The notes under the pieces: model-generated
Told to the model about the DNA's origin: nothing
Database searches by the model: none
The model's input: the letters and a program-made list of their open reading frames with translations, nothing else
Made by a program: the position numbers and the translations under genes
Shown here: positions 49,961 to 59,705 of the stretch, one piece after another
How positions within the stretch are numbered: position 1 is the stretch's first letter
Layout of the letters: each line of letters starts with the position of its first letter
DNA from: Eubacteriaceae bacterium
GTDB taxonomy: Bacteria > Bacillota > Clostridia > Peptostreptococcales > Anaerovoracaceae
DNA: 64,000 nt
Assembly (NCBI GenBank): GCA_902362805.1
Contig: CABIXY010000008.1
Span: forward strand, 31,580 to 95,579
Direction: 5' to 3'

Positions 49961-51436
49961 TTATTTCTTTAATTTCACAGTATCCATCTCGAACCAGAAA
50001 GTGCTGCCCTTTCCCAGTTTGCTGTTGACCCCATAATTTGCTCTGTGGAGGGTCAATATCTCTTTGACGATGGATAAACCCAGGCCGCTGCCGTCCGTAG
50101 GTCTGACGTGATGGGTGCTGGATTTGTAATACCGCTCCCATACGTGATTGATTTCGTCAGGCGCAATGCCAGGACCGTGATCGATGATTTCGCAGCGGAC
50201 TTTACGGCTGGATTTTTTGATATTGACGATGATTTCTTTGTCTTCGCCACCGTATTTGACCGCATTATTGATTAAATTGGACAATACCTGTTTTATTTTC
50301 GTTTCATCTCCGTTGACAATTACGGAAGACGAGCAGTTGAATTTAAAATGATACCCTTCTTGCTCCGCCAAAATCTCGAAAGATGCCAAGATGGTTTCAG
50401 CAGTTTTCTTGAGATCAAAGTTGGAACGTTCAAGCTCAATGCTTCTAGACTGCATTTTGGACATATTGAGCATGTCGTTGACCAGCGTATTCAAGCGGTC
50501 CGCTTCATCAATGATGACCCCCAGATGAGCTTCTCGCTTTGGCGGGTTATTCCCCGAAAGATCGCGAATCATCTCGGCATAAGATTTGATCATGGTTAAT
50601 GGCGTCCTCAAATCATGGGAGACGTTGGCAATCAGATCTTTTTGATACATATCTGTCTTCTCCAGCTCCCGCGAGGCGTTAGTCAGGGTGTCGGCCAGTT
50701 CCGTAATCTCAGAATAGTGACCACCCTTGAATTTGACACCGTAATGGCCTTTTCCCATTTCGGCTGCCGAATTGGTGATTTCTTTGATCGGTTTTGATAT
50801 TCTGCTGGCCAGATATAGCGCCAAGGTCAAAGCTAACAGTGCAGCGATGATCGTAATATACACCAACTGGGAACGCAGTATCGCTATCGTAGACTTGACA
50901 GGATAAAGCGGCGATACGATATAGAGGATATAGCTTCTGGCCTTATTCTCATCTTCGTTAAAACTGTCAGTAGCCTTGCTCAGGTAACGTGCATAAGAAA
51001 AAATCCGCGTGCTGCTTCCTTCCTTTTTGGAAAGAATCGAAGCCTTTCCAAGTGGACTGAGCTCAAGAAGCGTCCGAAGTTCCTGAATCTGCGTACTGTA
51101 TCGGTATAACTGTGCGTGCTCGCCGTAAGTCGACGGTATGGAAATTTGTCCCAATCCATTTTCTACACGAATATAGAGATCGTTTTCATTAGAAAGCGAC
51201 AAAGCATCAATCTTCTGCATCAGTGTTGTCAGATCTTGGTTTTCATCATTGTAATACTGTACCAGTTCATCTGCTAGATTGGTGGTTTCACGGATTTTCA
51301 TGTCTTGATAGAAGTTGTTAAGAAAGAAAATCTGCAGGAACCAGATCAGGCCGATGAGTACGATGGCAAAGCCGATGAAATAAACCCATAATTTAAACCG
51401 AATGCTTCTAAAATCGAATTTACTCTTCAAATTCAA
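49961..51436 (-). CDS. Sensor histidine kinase
   Basis: The protein has 491 residues. Two membrane spans (residues about 15-37 and 190-212) flank an extracellular sensor of about 150 residues. HAMP follows (ASRISKPIKEITNSAAEMGK), then the dimerisation helix with the phosphorylated His (LIANVSHDLRTPLTMIKSYA) and the ATPase domain with N box (NLINNAVKYGG), G1 (IDHGPGIAP) and G2 (GSGLGLSIVKEI). It overlaps the upstream regulator gene by 17 bp, so both are coupled. The stimulus is unknown; the layout resembles envelope-stress kinases of the PhoR/VicK class. Confidence 0.94.
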   Translation of the reverse strand: MNLKSKFDFRSIRFKLWVYFIGFAIVLIGLIWFLQIFFLNNFYQDMKIRETTNLADELVQYYNDENQDLTTLMQKIDALSLSNENDLYIRVENGLGQISIPSTYGEHAQLYRYSTQIQELRTLLELSPLGKASILSKKEGSSTRIFSYARYLSKATDSFNEDENKARSYILYIVSPLYPVKSTIAILRSQLVYITIIAALLALTLALYLASRISKPIKEITNSAAEMGKGHYGVKFKGGHYSEITELADTLTNASRELEKTDMYQKDLIANVSHDLRTPLTMIKSYAEMIRDLSGNNPPKREAHLGVIIDEADRLNTLVNDMLNMSKMQSRSIELERSNFDLKKTAETILASFEILAEQEGYHFKFNCSSSVIVNGDETKIKQVLSNLINNAVKYGGEDKEIIVNIKKSSRKVRCEIIDHGPGIAPDEINHVWERYYKSSTHHVRPTDGSGLGLSIVKEILTLHRANYGVNSKLGKGSTFWFEMDTVKLKK

Positions 51437-52097
51437 ATTTGTACCCTACCCCTCTGAGTGTGACGATATAGTCACGATATGGTCCTAAATTGTTTCTAAG
51501 ATTTTTGATATGTGTATCAATTGTTCTGTCGTCCCCAAAGAAGTCGTATCCCCAGATATCTGATAGCAGCTTGTCTCTTGAGAGAGCGATGTTTTTGTTC
51601 TCTATCAAATAGAAAAGCAGCTCGTATTCTTTTGGTGTCAGTTCCACCCGTTCCCCGTCTACAGTAACGGTCCTGGCAGCTACATTGATTTCCAGACCAT
51701 TGAACTTCACCACGTCGGCCTTGCTCTGTGCAGAAGAGTTTCTGCGGGCGAGAACTACGTTGATTCTTGCCATCAGCTCCTTGGGGCTGAAGGGCTTGAC
51801 GATATAGTCGTCGATGCCCAGCTCAAAACCGAAGAGCTTATCATATTCTTCGCCCCTGGCGGATAGCATGATAATAGGTACATCCTGAATTTTTTTAATC
51901 TCTTTACATGCTGAAAATCCGTCCAGCTTTGGCATCATGATATCTAAAATGACCAGGTCGTACTCATTCAGCTTACAGAGTCCTACGGCGCTCATTCCGT
52001 CAGCCGCTTCTGTGACCTCATAGCCATTAAATTCTGCATATTCCCTTATTACTTCACGAATTTTGGGTTCATCATCAACTACCAAAAGTTTATACAT
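51420..52097 (-). CDS. OmpR-family response regulator
   Basis: The protein has 225 residues with minus-strand ribosome site AAGGAGGATTACC. The receiver domain has the phospho-acceptor Asp in LVILDIMMPKLDG, the acidic pocket VVDDEPKIREVI and Lys in DYIVKPFSPKEL. The C-terminal winged helix shows RVELTPKEYELLFYLIENKN and DRTIDTHIKNLRNNLG. It is the partner of the kinase overlapped downstream. OmpR-type factors bind direct repeats about 10-11 bp apart, so the TTCTTAA repeats at 28536 and 33191 are possible targets (inference). Confidence 0.95.
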   Translation of the reverse strand: MYKLLVVDDEPKIREVIREYAEFNGYEVTEAADGMSAVGLCKLNEYDLVILDIMMPKLDGFSACKEIKKIQDVPIIMLSARGEEYDKLFGFELGIDDYIVKPFSPKELMARINVVLARRNSSAQSKADVVKFNGLEINVAARTVTVDGERVELTPKEYELLFYLIENKNIALSRDKLLSDIWGYDFFGDDRTIDTHIKNLRNNLGPYRDYIVTLRGVGYKFEFEE

Positions 52098-52121
52098 GGT
52101 AATCCTCCTTCGTTATTTGCT

Positions 52122-52147
52122 TGTAGTATATTCATCTTTATACTACA
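52122..52147 (-). promoter_or_regulatory. Inverted repeat upstream of the two-component operon
   Basis: TGTAGTATA (52122-52130) and TATACTACA (52139-52147) are a perfect 9-bp inverted repeat with an 8-bp spacer, 25 bp upstream of the regulator start codon. It could be an operator or a leader hairpin. Confidence 0.5.
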
Positions 52148-52233
52148 ATCTATCTGTGTAGGTTTCATGAAATTTATATATATAATTCTAACATAATTCA
52201 TTTTATATTAAAAGAAAAAAGAAACGTTTCTGG

Positions 52234-52310
52234 TTGACAGAAAAAATTGTCTGTGATAAGATATTGTATTTTCTGAAGGCTTGACATTATCTTATGAATT
52301 GCTCTATACT
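52234..52310 (+). promoter_or_regulatory. Tandem promoters of the carD transcription unit
   Basis: Upstream: TTGACA (52234-52239), 17 bp, TAAGAT (52257-52262). Downstream: TTGACA (52281-52286), 18 bp, TATACT (52305-52310). Confidence 0.75.
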
Positions 52311-52343
52311 GTATCTATATAGATAAAAGCGGGGTTCAATCAT

Positions 52344-52817
52344 ATGTTTACAATCGGTGACAAAATACTATACCCCATGCACGGCGCAGGAGTGATTCAG
52401 GAGATCGAAAACAGAGATATCTTGGGTGAAACGAGGCAATACTATATTATGAAATTGCCATTTGACGATATGAGTGTCATGATTCCCGTCGATAACAGCG
52501 TGGATATTGGAATCAGACCGGTGATATCTGCCAGTGAGGTGGATGCGGTCTTCATTGTTTTGCGAGCGGAGACGTCGCAGATGTCAGGCAATTGGAATAA
52601 ACGGCAGAGAGAAAACCTGGAGAAGCTGAAGAGCGGCAATATTATGGAAGTAGCGGAGGTGGTCAGAAATCTGATCCGCGCAGGCCGCATAAAGAGACTG
52701 TCTACAGGAGAGAAAAAGATGCTGACCAACGCCAAGCAGATTTTGGAAAGTGAATTAATTCTCGCTGCGGGGATAGACCCACAGAAGATAGACCATTTAG
52801 TAGAGGATGCAGTTTGA
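52344..52817 (+). CDS. CarD-family transcriptional regulator
   Basis: The protein has 157 residues with ribosome site AGCGGGGTTCAATCAT. The N-terminal RNA-polymerase-interacting domain (FTIGDKILYPMHGAGVIQEI, YYIMKLPFDDMSVMIPVD) is followed by a helical DNA-binding domain (WNKRQRENLEKLKSGNIMEV, RIKRLSTGEKKMLTNAKQIL). CarD proteins bind the polymerase beta lobe and stabilise open promoter complexes, often at rRNA and tRNA promoters. It opens a long co-directional gene run and is next to a PIN/TRAM gene, as in many Clostridia. Confidence 0.92.
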   Translation: MFTIGDKILYPMHGAGVIQEIENRDILGETRQYYIMKLPFDDMSVMIPVDNSVDIGIRPVISASEVDAVFIVLRAETSQMSGNWNKRQRENLEKLKSGNIMEVAEVVRNLIRAGRIKRLSTGEKKMLTNAKQILESELILAAGIDPQKIDHLVEDAV

Positions 52818-52884
52818 TTTTTCCCCTCAAAAGATGGAATGCTATCTATATCTATGACCAAAAAGGAGGAAAGGAGGAGAGACT

Positions 52885-54003
52885 ATGCTAAAGAAAATGC
52901 TCAGAATTGTTGTGACTATTTTAGGTGCAATCCTAGGATACGGTGTATTTCAACTGATCGGTTACTGGCTCACCAAAAGTGGCGTTGATATCAATGCGAC
53001 CTTTACCGAAGCGCAGCTGATAGGCATCGGTATCGTTTTCGCAATTATCTTCGGAATTATATTTTTCAGATTGACACCGGCGATCAGCAGACAGAGTGCA
53101 AAAGTTGCTGATAATATAGAGGACGATCTCAGGGGCGTTTCAGCTAATGATTTGTTCGTTGGCGTCATCGGCCTGATTACAGGCCTTTTGATTGCACTGT
53201 TGATTACGCAGATCTATGTCAGCATCAGCAACAGATATCTCTATACTGTGATTACCATCATCACTTATCTCGTACTGGGGTATCTTGGGGTCGTCATTGC
53301 CACCAAAAAAGGCAAAGAGATGATCAGCATGATTGTGGCAAACAAGAAACAGAACGTACCACAAGAACCGATTTTTTCCCGAACAAAGAAAAAAGCGGAA
53401 GGCGTGCCCAAGATCTTTGATACCAGTGTCATCATCGATGGCAGAATTGCCGAAATTATGAAGACGGGCTTCTTAGAAGGCCCTATTGTCATCCCCGAAT
53501 TTGTTCTGGTGGAATTGCGTCATATTGCGGACTCTTCAGACTCCCTCAAGAGAACGAGGGGCAGAAGGGGCCTTGACATCCTGAACAAAATTCAAAGTGA
53601 TTACGGCATCGAGATTTATAATACAGATAACGAAAAATCACTGAGAGAAATTCCGGAAGTTGACGTCAAGCTTCTGAAATTAGCACAGCTGATGAACGGC
53701 AAAGTTGTTACCAACGATTTTAACCTCAATAAGGTTGCAGCGATTAACGGCGTCAGCGTCCTCAATATTAATGAACTGGCCAACACCCTGAAACCGGTGG
53801 TGCTGCCAGGAGAGCAGATGACTGTCAGTCTGGTAAAACAGGGAAAAGACAACAGCCAAGCTATCGCCTATCTGGATGACGGAACCATGATCGTCGTGGA
53901 AGACGGAAGGAAGATGATCGGCAAGACCACCAACATCAACGTTACCAGTGTGCTGCAGACATCGGCAGGAAGGATGATCTTCGGAAGACTGAAGAATAAC
54001 TAA
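52885..54003 (+). CDS. PIN/TRAM-domain membrane protein (YacL type)
   Basis: The protein has 372 residues with ribosome site AAGGAGGAAAGGAGGAGAGACT. Four membrane spans fill residues 1-140. The PIN nuclease domain (about 170-290) has its acidic residues in IFDTSVIIDGRIAEI, FVLVELRHIADSSD, RRGLDILNKI and VVTNDFNLNK. A TRAM domain closes the protein (LPGEQMTVSLVKQGKDNSQA, YLDDGTMIVVEDG). It is the counterpart of B. subtilis YacL, a membrane-linked putative RNase beside ispD. Its target is unknown. Confidence 0.93.
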   Translation: MLKKMLRIVVTILGAILGYGVFQLIGYWLTKSGVDINATFTEAQLIGIGIVFAIIFGIIFFRLTPAISRQSAKVADNIEDDLRGVSANDLFVGVIGLITGLLIALLITQIYVSISNRYLYTVITIITYLVLGYLGVVIATKKGKEMISMIVANKKQNVPQEPIFSRTKKKAEGVPKIFDTSVIIDGRIAEIMKTGFLEGPIVIPEFVLVELRHIADSSDSLKRTRGRRGLDILNKIQSDYGIEIYNTDNEKSLREIPEVDVKLLKLAQLMNGKVVTNDFNLNKVAAINGVSVLNINELANTLKPVVLPGEQMTVSLVKQGKDNSQAIAYLDDGTMIVVEDGRKMIGKTTNINVTSVLQTSAGRMIFGRLKNN

Positions 54004-54006
54004 GAT

Positions 54007-55146
54007 ATGCTTCATGATAAAAGAGTATATGTAATTATTGGAGCTGCAGGGTCCGGCAAACGGATGGCAGCTCCATTGCCGAAACAATTTCTAAAAATCG
54101 GCGATAAGACAATTCTAGAGACTACAGTAGAAAAATTTGCGAGTCTATCTATCACAGATCAGATTGTTATCGTGACAGCAGAGGAATACCAAACGTTCTG
54201 CTGCCAATTTTTTCATGAACAGATTGCAGCGGGCAGACTTCATGTTATCTGCGGAGGACAGGAGCGACAGGACTCCATCTACCGGGCGGTGGGTTATCTG
54301 GAGTCCATAGGGGCAGAGCACGATTCGCTGGTGTTAATCCACGATGGTGTGCGGCCTTATGTCAGCGGCGATTTGATTAAAGAAGTAACGGAACGTGCGG
54401 CTGCAGAGGGTGCGGCCATTGCAGCGATACCGCCAAAGGACACCATCAGACATATGGATAAAGGGACTTTGGACAGAAGCCGTCTTTGGTGTGTGCAGAC
54501 GCCCCAGGGATTCAGATTTTCTATACTGAAAGAAGCTTACGAACAAGCCTTTCATGATGGATTTTATGGCACTGATGATGCAGGCTTGGTTGAGCGCATC
54601 GGCAGAGCAATCAGCATTGTAGCAGGTGAAAACACCAACATTAAAATTACAACGCCGGAGGATTTGACCGTGGAACAGCGAATTGGAACGGGTTTTGACG
54701 TTCACAGATTGACTGAAAATCGAAAACTGATATTAGGCGGGGTGGAGATTCCTTTTGAGAAAGGCCTTCTGGGTCATTCAGACGCGGACGTATTGCTCCA
54801 CGCTTTGATGGATGCCATGCTAGGTGCAGCGGCCCTCGGTGATATCGGAAAGCTGTTTCCGGACAGCGACGACAGCTATAAGGATATATCCAGCTTGAAG
54901 CTGCTTGAAAAGACGGGACAAGCGGTGGCTGCGGCGGGATATTCCCTGGGAAATGCTGACGTCACGCTCATCTGTCAGCGACCCAGGCTCGCTGGCTATA
55001 TCGATGAGATGCGCGGCAATATTGCACAGGTTTTGAACGTATCCGTAGATAAAGTCAGCATTAAAGCGACGACTACAGAGAAGCTGGGGTTTACCGGCAG
55101 AGGCGAAGGGATAGCGGCAGAGGCAGTCTGTCTGCTAACGCGATGA
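54007..55146 (+). CDS. ispDF: Bifunctional IspD/IspF enzyme
   Basis: The protein has 379 residues, 3 bp after the PIN/TRAM gene. Residues 1-225 are IspD ([33 protein letters not shown]), which joins CTP and methylerythritol phosphate. Residues 226-379 are IspF ([20 protein letters not shown] with the Asp-x-His zinc ligands, [20 protein letters not shown]), which makes the cyclic diphosphate. Fusion of these non-consecutive steps of the MEP isoprenoid pathway is known in several bacterial groups. It supplies undecaprenyl and other isoprenoids. Confidence 0.96.
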   Translation: MLHDKRVYVIIGAAGSGKRMAAPLPKQFLKIGDKTILETTVEKFASLSITDQIVIVTAEEYQTFCCQFFHEQIAAGRLHVICGGQERQDSIYRAVGYLESIGAEHDSLVLIHDGVRPYVSGDLIKEVTERAAAEGAAIAAIPPKDTIRHMDKGTLDRSRLWCVQTPQGFRFSILKEAYEQAFHDGFYGTDDAGLVERIGRAISIVAGENTNIKITTPEDLTVEQRIGTGFDVHRLTENRKLILGGVEIPFEKGLLGHSDADVLLHALMDAMLGAAALGDIGKLFPDSDDSYKDISSLKLLEKTGQAVAAAGYSLGNADVTLICQRPRLAGYIDEMRGNIAQVLNVSVDKVSIKATTTEKLGFTGRGEGIAAEAVCLLTR

Positions 55147-55166
55147 TTCGTTATACGACAGCATAA

Positions 55167-55206
55167 GGAGTTCCCATCAATTTGTGCTACAAATCGGGAC
55201 AACTCC
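55167..55206 (+). promoter_or_regulatory. Strong hairpin in the proS leader
   Basis: GGAGTTCCC..ATTTGT-GCT-ACAAAT..GGG-AACTCC forms three stacked stems just before the ribosome site of proS (AGAGAGGAAAAAAG). There is no T-run, so it is more likely an mRNA processing or stability hairpin, or a weak regulator, than a terminator. Confidence 0.45.
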
Positions 55207-55227
55207 ATTAGAGAGGAAAAAAGATAA

Positions 55228-56958
55228 ATGAGACTAACAAAGATGCATATTAAAACCCTTAGGGAGGTTCCAAATGAAGCGGAAATCCCAAGTCACATCC
55301 TGTTGCTTAGAACGGGAATGATCAGAAAACTGGTATCTGGCGTATATGGTTTCATGCCGTTAGGCTGGAGATCCGTAAGGAAAATTGAAGAGATTGTCAG
55401 ACAGGAGATGGACGCTACTGGCGCCCAGGAAATTCATATGTCTGCCGTTCAGCCGGCAGAACTGTGGGAAGAGTCAGGCAGATGGTATGCCTATGGTCCT
55501 GAACTCTGGAGATTGAGGGACCGAAATGGCAGAGACTTTTGTCTGGGGCCGACTCACGAAGAGATTTTTACTGATATTGTCAGAAATGACATTTCGTCAT
55601 ATAGGCAGCTGCCGATGAATCTATATCAGATTCAGACAAAATACAGAGATGAAGCCAGACCGAGATTCGGACTCATGAGAAGCAGAGAGTTTATCATGAA
55701 AGACGCCTATTCTTTTGACAAGGACAACGCAGGTCTCGACCAAAGCTATCAGGAGATGTACGAGGCGTATGACCGGATTTTTAAGAGATGCGGTCTTGTT
55801 TGCAGACCAGTAGAAGCTGATTCGGGCGCTATCGGCGGCAGCAATTCTCACGAATTTACAGCCATTTCCGAAGTCGGTGAGAGCGAGATTGCCTACTGTG
55901 AAAAGTGCTCCATGGCGGCTACAACTGAGAGAGCAGAATGTGTCGATGCGCCGCCGCAGGCAGACGTATGCGAACTTGCAATGGAGGAGGTTCTCACGCC
56001 TGGAACGAAGACCATAGAAGATGTCGCGAATTTCTTAAATCTGGATAAAAAACAGACCATCAAAGCACTGCTCTTTGTCATCTATGACGAAGAGGGCAAT
56101 GAAAACGGATACGTAGCCGCTTTTGTAAGGGGCGACAGAGAGCTGAACATGACCAAGTTGATCAATGCCCTGGATATTCCAGAACATGCCATCGAATTTG
56201 CTGATGAGGAGAAGATGGCGGCTGCTACAGGATGCGTAGGAGGCTTTACTGGACCGTGCGGCCTTCATGACTGCACTATTGTAGTGGACAGCGAACTGAC
56301 GGGACTGAAGAATCTGTGCGCAGGCGCATGTAAAGAAGACCACCATCTGATCAACGTCAATTACGGAAGAGATTATAAAGCAGATATTATCACGGACTTA
56401 AAGGTACTGCAGGAGGGAGACCCATGCCCGGTCTGCGGTGCACCTGTCAAACACGCCAGGGGCATCGAAGTGGGACAGGTCTTCAAATTGGGAACAAAGT
56501 ATTCCGAATCCATGGGAGCGATGTATGTCGATGAGAACCAGAAAGAGCAGCCTATCGTCATGGGATGTTACGGTATCGGTGTGACAAGAACCCTGGCGGC
56601 AGTCGTAGAGCAGCATCACGACGATAACGGAATCATCTGGCCGATGTCAGTGGCACCTTATCATGTGATTATCACCTTGGTGAAGCCGGACGATGAGGCA
56701 CAGGCTGCTGCTGCGGAAAAGATTTACAAGGCGCTTGTTGATGCCAGAGTGGAAGTTCTTCTCGATGACAGAAAAGAGAGACCTGGCGTCAAGTTCAAAG
56801 ACGCTGACCTTCTGGGCATTCCTGTGAGAATCACAGTTGGAAAGCTGGCAGGAGAAGGCAAGGTGGAATATAAGCTGAGAAGAGATGCGGATAAAGAAGA
56901 AATCACCATTGAAGAGGCAATTTCCAGAGCCATTGAGATTGTCAATAGTGAGAAATAG
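55228..56958 (+). CDS. proS: Prolyl-tRNA synthetase, bacterial type with editing domain
   Basis: The protein has 576 residues, the usual length of the bacterial form. The class II core shows motif 1 (GFMPLGWRSVRKIEEIVRQE), motif 2 (YQIQTKYRDEARPRFGLMRS) and motif 3 (VMGCYGIGVTRTLAAVVEQH). The YbaK-like insertion (about residues 235-385; NLDKKQTIKALLFVIYDEEG, GFTGPCGLHDC) deacylates Ala-tRNA-Pro. The C-terminal anticodon-binding domain is complete (VEVLLDDRKERPGVKFKDAD). It charges tRNA-Pro in the cytoplasm. Confidence 0.97.
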   Translation: MRLTKMHIKTLREVPNEAEIPSHILLLRTGMIRKLVSGVYGFMPLGWRSVRKIEEIVRQEMDATGAQEIHMSAVQPAELWEESGRWYAYGPELWRLRDRNGRDFCLGPTHEEIFTDIVRNDISSYRQLPMNLYQIQTKYRDEARPRFGLMRSREFIMKDAYSFDKDNAGLDQSYQEMYEAYDRIFKRCGLVCRPVEADSGAIGGSNSHEFTAISEVGESEIAYCEKCSMAATTERAECVDAPPQADVCELAMEEVLTPGTKTIEDVANFLNLDKKQTIKALLFVIYDEEGNENGYVAAFVRGDRELNMTKLINALDIPEHAIEFADEEKMAAATGCVGGFTGPCGLHDCTIVVDSELTGLKNLCAGACKEDHHLINVNYGRDYKADIITDLKVLQEGDPCPVCGAPVKHARGIEVGQVFKLGTKYSESMGAMYVDENQKEQPIVMGCYGIGVTRTLAAVVEQHHDDNGIIWPMSVAPYHVIITLVKPDDEAQAAAAEKIYKALVDARVEVLLDDRKERPGVKFKDADLLGIPVRITVGKLAGEGKVEYKLRRDADKEEITIEEAISRAIEIVNSEK

Positions 56959-56978
56959 TCCATTTACAGGAGGAAAAC

Positions 56979-57587
56979 GTGGATTTTATAACTGTAATGG
57001 AATGGATTGGAACTGTCGCCTTTGCTGTGTCAGGGGCGGTGGTTGCCATCGAAAGGGAGCTTGACTACTATGGCATTTGTTTTCTGGCAATCATTACCGC
57101 TATTGGAGGGGGCATTATCAGGGATGTTCTGATCAATCAAAGCCTACCGGCATCTCTGGCTAATCCTATGTATGCTATCGTCAGTTTACTGACGGCAGCG
57201 GCGGTCATCTTCTTTTATAAAAAGATTGACAAAATATCTCATCTGGTATCAGTGGCTGACGGCTTTGGTCTGGCGGCATTTACTGCCATCGGATCGCAGG
57301 TTGCTGTCCGCAGCGGCCATGGAGATATTTATGTCATCATCGCATTGGCGGTGCTGACAGGAACCTTTGGCGGCGTTCTGAGAGATGTCTTTGTACAAGA
57401 AATTCCCCGCTGCTTTAGACGAGAAGTCTATGCAGTAGCGTCGATTGTAGGAGCAATTGCCTTTGCTGTAACATATAAATATATTGGCACTGGTTTGGCT
57501 ATGTACGTCTGCTTTGGCGTTACTCTGGTCATAAGACTGGTAGCAATATTTAAAAATTTGCATTTAGGAAAAGTGAAGCTGGATTAG
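56979..57587 (+). CDS. TRIC/UPF0126-family membrane protein
   Basis: The protein has 202 residues with GTG start 56979 after TTACAGGAGGAAAAC. Seven membrane spans are arranged as two UPF0126 repeats, each with a glycine-rich helix (FAVSGAVVAIERELDYYGI with AIGGGIIRDVLI, and FTAIGSQVAV with GTFGGVLRDVFV). Prokaryotic relatives of trimeric intracellular cation channels (YadS/YicG family) have this form. A potassium or glycine transport role has been proposed for family members; not known here. Confidence 0.87.
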   Translation: MDFITVMEWIGTVAFAVSGAVVAIERELDYYGICFLAIITAIGGGIIRDVLINQSLPASLANPMYAIVSLLTAAAVIFFYKKIDKISHLVSVADGFGLAAFTAIGSQVAVRSGHGDIYVIIALAVLTGTFGGVLRDVFVQEIPRCFRREVYAVASIVGAIAFAVTYKYIGTGLAMYVCFGVTLVIRLVAIFKNLHLGKVKLD

Positions 57588-57588
57588 A

Positions 57589-58176
57589 ATGAGTAAATTA
57601 GAAAAAGTAAAAAACAATCTGTATTTACAGCTGTTTTGGACCTTCTTTAAGTTAGGACTGTTTACAATCGGAGGAGGGATGGCTATGATCCCTCTGATAC
57701 AAGATATCGTCGTGGACAAAAAGAAGTGGATGACTGAGGAAGAAGCTGTGGACTGCATTGCAGTCAGCCAGGGTTTACCTGGCGTCATTGCCATCAATAT
57801 GGCGACCTACATCGGCCAGACAAAGAAAGGCATATTGGGAGCCATCGTCGCTACTGTCGGTGTCATCCTGCCCAGCTTTATCATCATTATTTTGGTCATC
57901 AAAGTTCTCGCCGGTATCGGCGAGAACCGATATGTAAACGGCGCTTTGACAGGCATCAAAGCTGCGGCGACAGGACTGATTGCCTACTCTGCATATAAAG
58001 TTGGCAGGCAGGTACTAAAAGGACCCTTTCAATGGATACTTGCCTTGCTGTCTTTCGCCGCGATTGCGGTATTCAGTGTCAATGCCGTATGGGCCATTGT
58101 CGCAGGAATTTTTGCAGGTTTGATTTATACTGCAGTCAAAGAAAAGAAGAAGGGAAACGGGGGTGAATCGCAGTGA
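57589..58176 (+). CDS. Chromate transporter-like protein, first half (ChrA1 type)
   Basis: The protein has 195 residues and starts one base after the previous stop. A CHR domain of six spans has the motif FTIGGGMAMIPLIQDIVVD near residue 25 and AVSQGLPGVIAINMATYIG. Short CHR proteins work as pairs encoded side by side with opposite topology; the partner overlaps by 4 bp. Chromate or sulfate efflux is the family role, but true substrates in anaerobes are unclear. Confidence 0.9.
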   Translation: MSKLEKVKNNLYLQLFWTFFKLGLFTIGGGMAMIPLIQDIVVDKKKWMTEEEAVDCIAVSQGLPGVIAINMATYIGQTKKGILGAIVATVGVILPSFIIIILVIKVLAGIGENRYVNGALTGIKAAATGLIAYSAYKVGRQVLKGPFQWILALLSFAAIAVFSVNAVWAIVAGIFAGLIYTAVKEKKKGNGGESQ

Positions 58177-58697
58177 TTTACCTGAAACTATTTCTCGTGT
58201 TTGCCAAGATCGGAGTTTTCGGATTCGGAGGGGGCATGGCAATGCTTCCGATGATCTATCAGGGTGCGCAGTCCTTTGGACTGATGTCTGCCGATGAGTT
58301 CTCCAATCTTGTTGCCATATCCCAGGTGACACCGGGGCCGATGGCTGTCAATGCGGCAACTTATGTAGGATTTAACTGCGCGAGTTATGCCGGTGCCTTT
58401 GCTGCCACCCTTGGCGTTGCGATGCCCTCCTTTATCTTAGTTACCTTAGCGTGCTACTTTATCGGCAAGTTCAAGGAGAGTAGGGCTATTGAAGGAGCAT
58501 TTGCCGGCATCAGACCGGTGACGGTAGGTCTCATCGGTGCGGCGGTCATCTTCATGGGACAGAGTGCTTTTGAAACGATCAGCCTGGTACCGTGTTTGAT
58601 CACTTTGGGAACCGTCATCCTTGTAGGAAAATTTAAAGTAAGTCCGATTGCAATTGTCATTGCTGCGGGCGTGATAGGAGCAATGTTATGTGGGTAG
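58173..58697 (+). CDS. Chromate transporter-like protein, second half (ChrA2 type)
   Basis: The protein has 174 residues, GTG start overlapping its partner (GTGA). The CHR motif GVFGFGGGMAMLPMIYQGAQ and AISQVTPGPMAVNAATYVG are intact. It is probably a heterodimer with the preceding gene product. It overlaps the downstream NUDIX gene by 10 bp. Confidence 0.9.
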   Translation: MIYLKLFLVFAKIGVFGFGGGMAMLPMIYQGAQSFGLMSADEFSNLVAISQVTPGPMAVNAATYVGFNCASYAGAFAATLGVAMPSFILVTLACYFIGKFKESRAIEGAFAGIRPVTVGLIGAAVIFMGQSAFETISLVPCLITLGTVILVGKFKVSPIAIVIAAGVIGAMLCG

Positions 58698-59155
58698 GTG
58701 GCGTAAGAGTCGTATTGCAGAACGAAGAAGGTAAAATTTTGATGGTGAAGCAGCATCACGAAGATCGCGATATCTGGATGGTGCCTGGCGGCGGTATTGA
58801 AGAAGGAGAAAACTCCATCGAGGCTGCGGTGAGAGAAGCGAAAGAAGAAACCGGTCTGGATGTGGAAATTCATGGAGTTGCATGGCATATCGAAGAAGTA
58901 TCCCCAGAGCGGGGACAGCGGTTTGTCAACTATATGATTGGAAAAATTGTGGGCGGAGAGCTTGCCTTGGGCAGCGATCCGGAGCTTGACGCAGATAAAC
59001 AGGTATTACGAGAGGTCAAATTCATGTCCAGAGAAGAGATTGGACAGCTCCCACATGTATATCCGAAGTTTTTTAATGATGAAATCTGGGGTATACTTGA
59101 AGAGGAACACAATGGAATGACCTACTATAAATTGAGATACAAAGGAGAAGAGTAA
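58688..59155 (+). CDS. NUDIX hydrolase
   Basis: The protein has 155 residues and starts within the chromate transporter gene. The Nudix box GxxxxxExxxxxxxREUxEExGU is met by [20 protein letters not shown] plus ETGL at about residues 37-59. The family hydrolyses nucleoside diphosphates linked to another group (house-cleaning, dNTP or ADP-ribose substrates). The substrate is not predictable. It is co-transcribed with the cyclophilin gene 1 bp downstream. Confidence 0.9.
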   Translation: MWVGGVRVVLQNEEGKILMVKQHHEDRDIWMVPGGGIEEGENSIEAAVREAKEETGLDVEIHGVAWHIEEVSPERGQRFVNYMIGKIVGGELALGSDPELDADKQVLREVKFMSREEIGQLPHVYPKFFNDEIWGILEEEHNGMTYYKLRYKGEE

Positions 59156-59156
59156 A

Positions 59157-59633
59157 ATGAAAAAAGTAATTATTGAAATGGAAAACGGCGGCGTTATGAA
59201 GGGTGACCTCTATGAGGACATCGCGCCGATCACAGTAGAGAATTTTGAAAAATTGGCGAAAGACGGTTTTTATGACGGATTGACTTTTCACAGAGTGATT
59301 CCGGGATTCATGATCCAGGGAGGATGCCCAAAGGGTAATGGCACAGGCGGTCCGGGATACACGATCAAAGGAGAGTTCAACTCCAATGGCGTGAAGAATG
59401 ATCTGAAACATACGACAGGTGTTTTATCTATGGCAAGAACGATGGTTCCTGATTCAGCTGGCTCTCAGTTCTTCGTCATGGTAGCGGACGCTCCGCATCT
59501 TGATGGAGAATATGCTGCGTTTGGTAAAATTACAGAGGGCGTAGACGTGGCTCTGGACATTGCCAATGTACCAAGAGGAAGAATGGATGACCCCATTGAA
59601 CCGGTCGTCATTAAAACTGTTACAGTCGAATAA
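59157..59633 (+). CDS. Peptidyl-prolyl cis-trans isomerase, cyclophilin type
   Basis: The protein has 158 residues with ribosome site AAAGGAGAAGAGTAAA. The cyclophilin core is complete, with catalytic Arg in [39 protein letters not shown] and [17 protein letters not shown]. There is no signal peptide, so it acts in the cytoplasm, speeding proline isomerisation during folding. The segment 59634-59705 has no terminator, so cysE may be read through. Confidence 0.94.
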   Translation: MKKVIIEMENGGVMKGDLYEDIAPITVENFEKLAKDGFYDGLTFHRVIPGFMIQGGCPKGNGTGGPGYTIKGEFNSNGVKNDLKHTTGVLSMARTMVPDSAGSQFFVMVADAPHLDGEYAAFGKITEGVDVALDIANVPRGRMDDPIEPVVIKTVTVE

Positions 59634-59705
59634 TTTGTTTGCGTAAAGCGGGAAATTTTGGGTATAAATACAAAATTAATTCTTAATATGAAAGGATGAA
59701 TCAAA

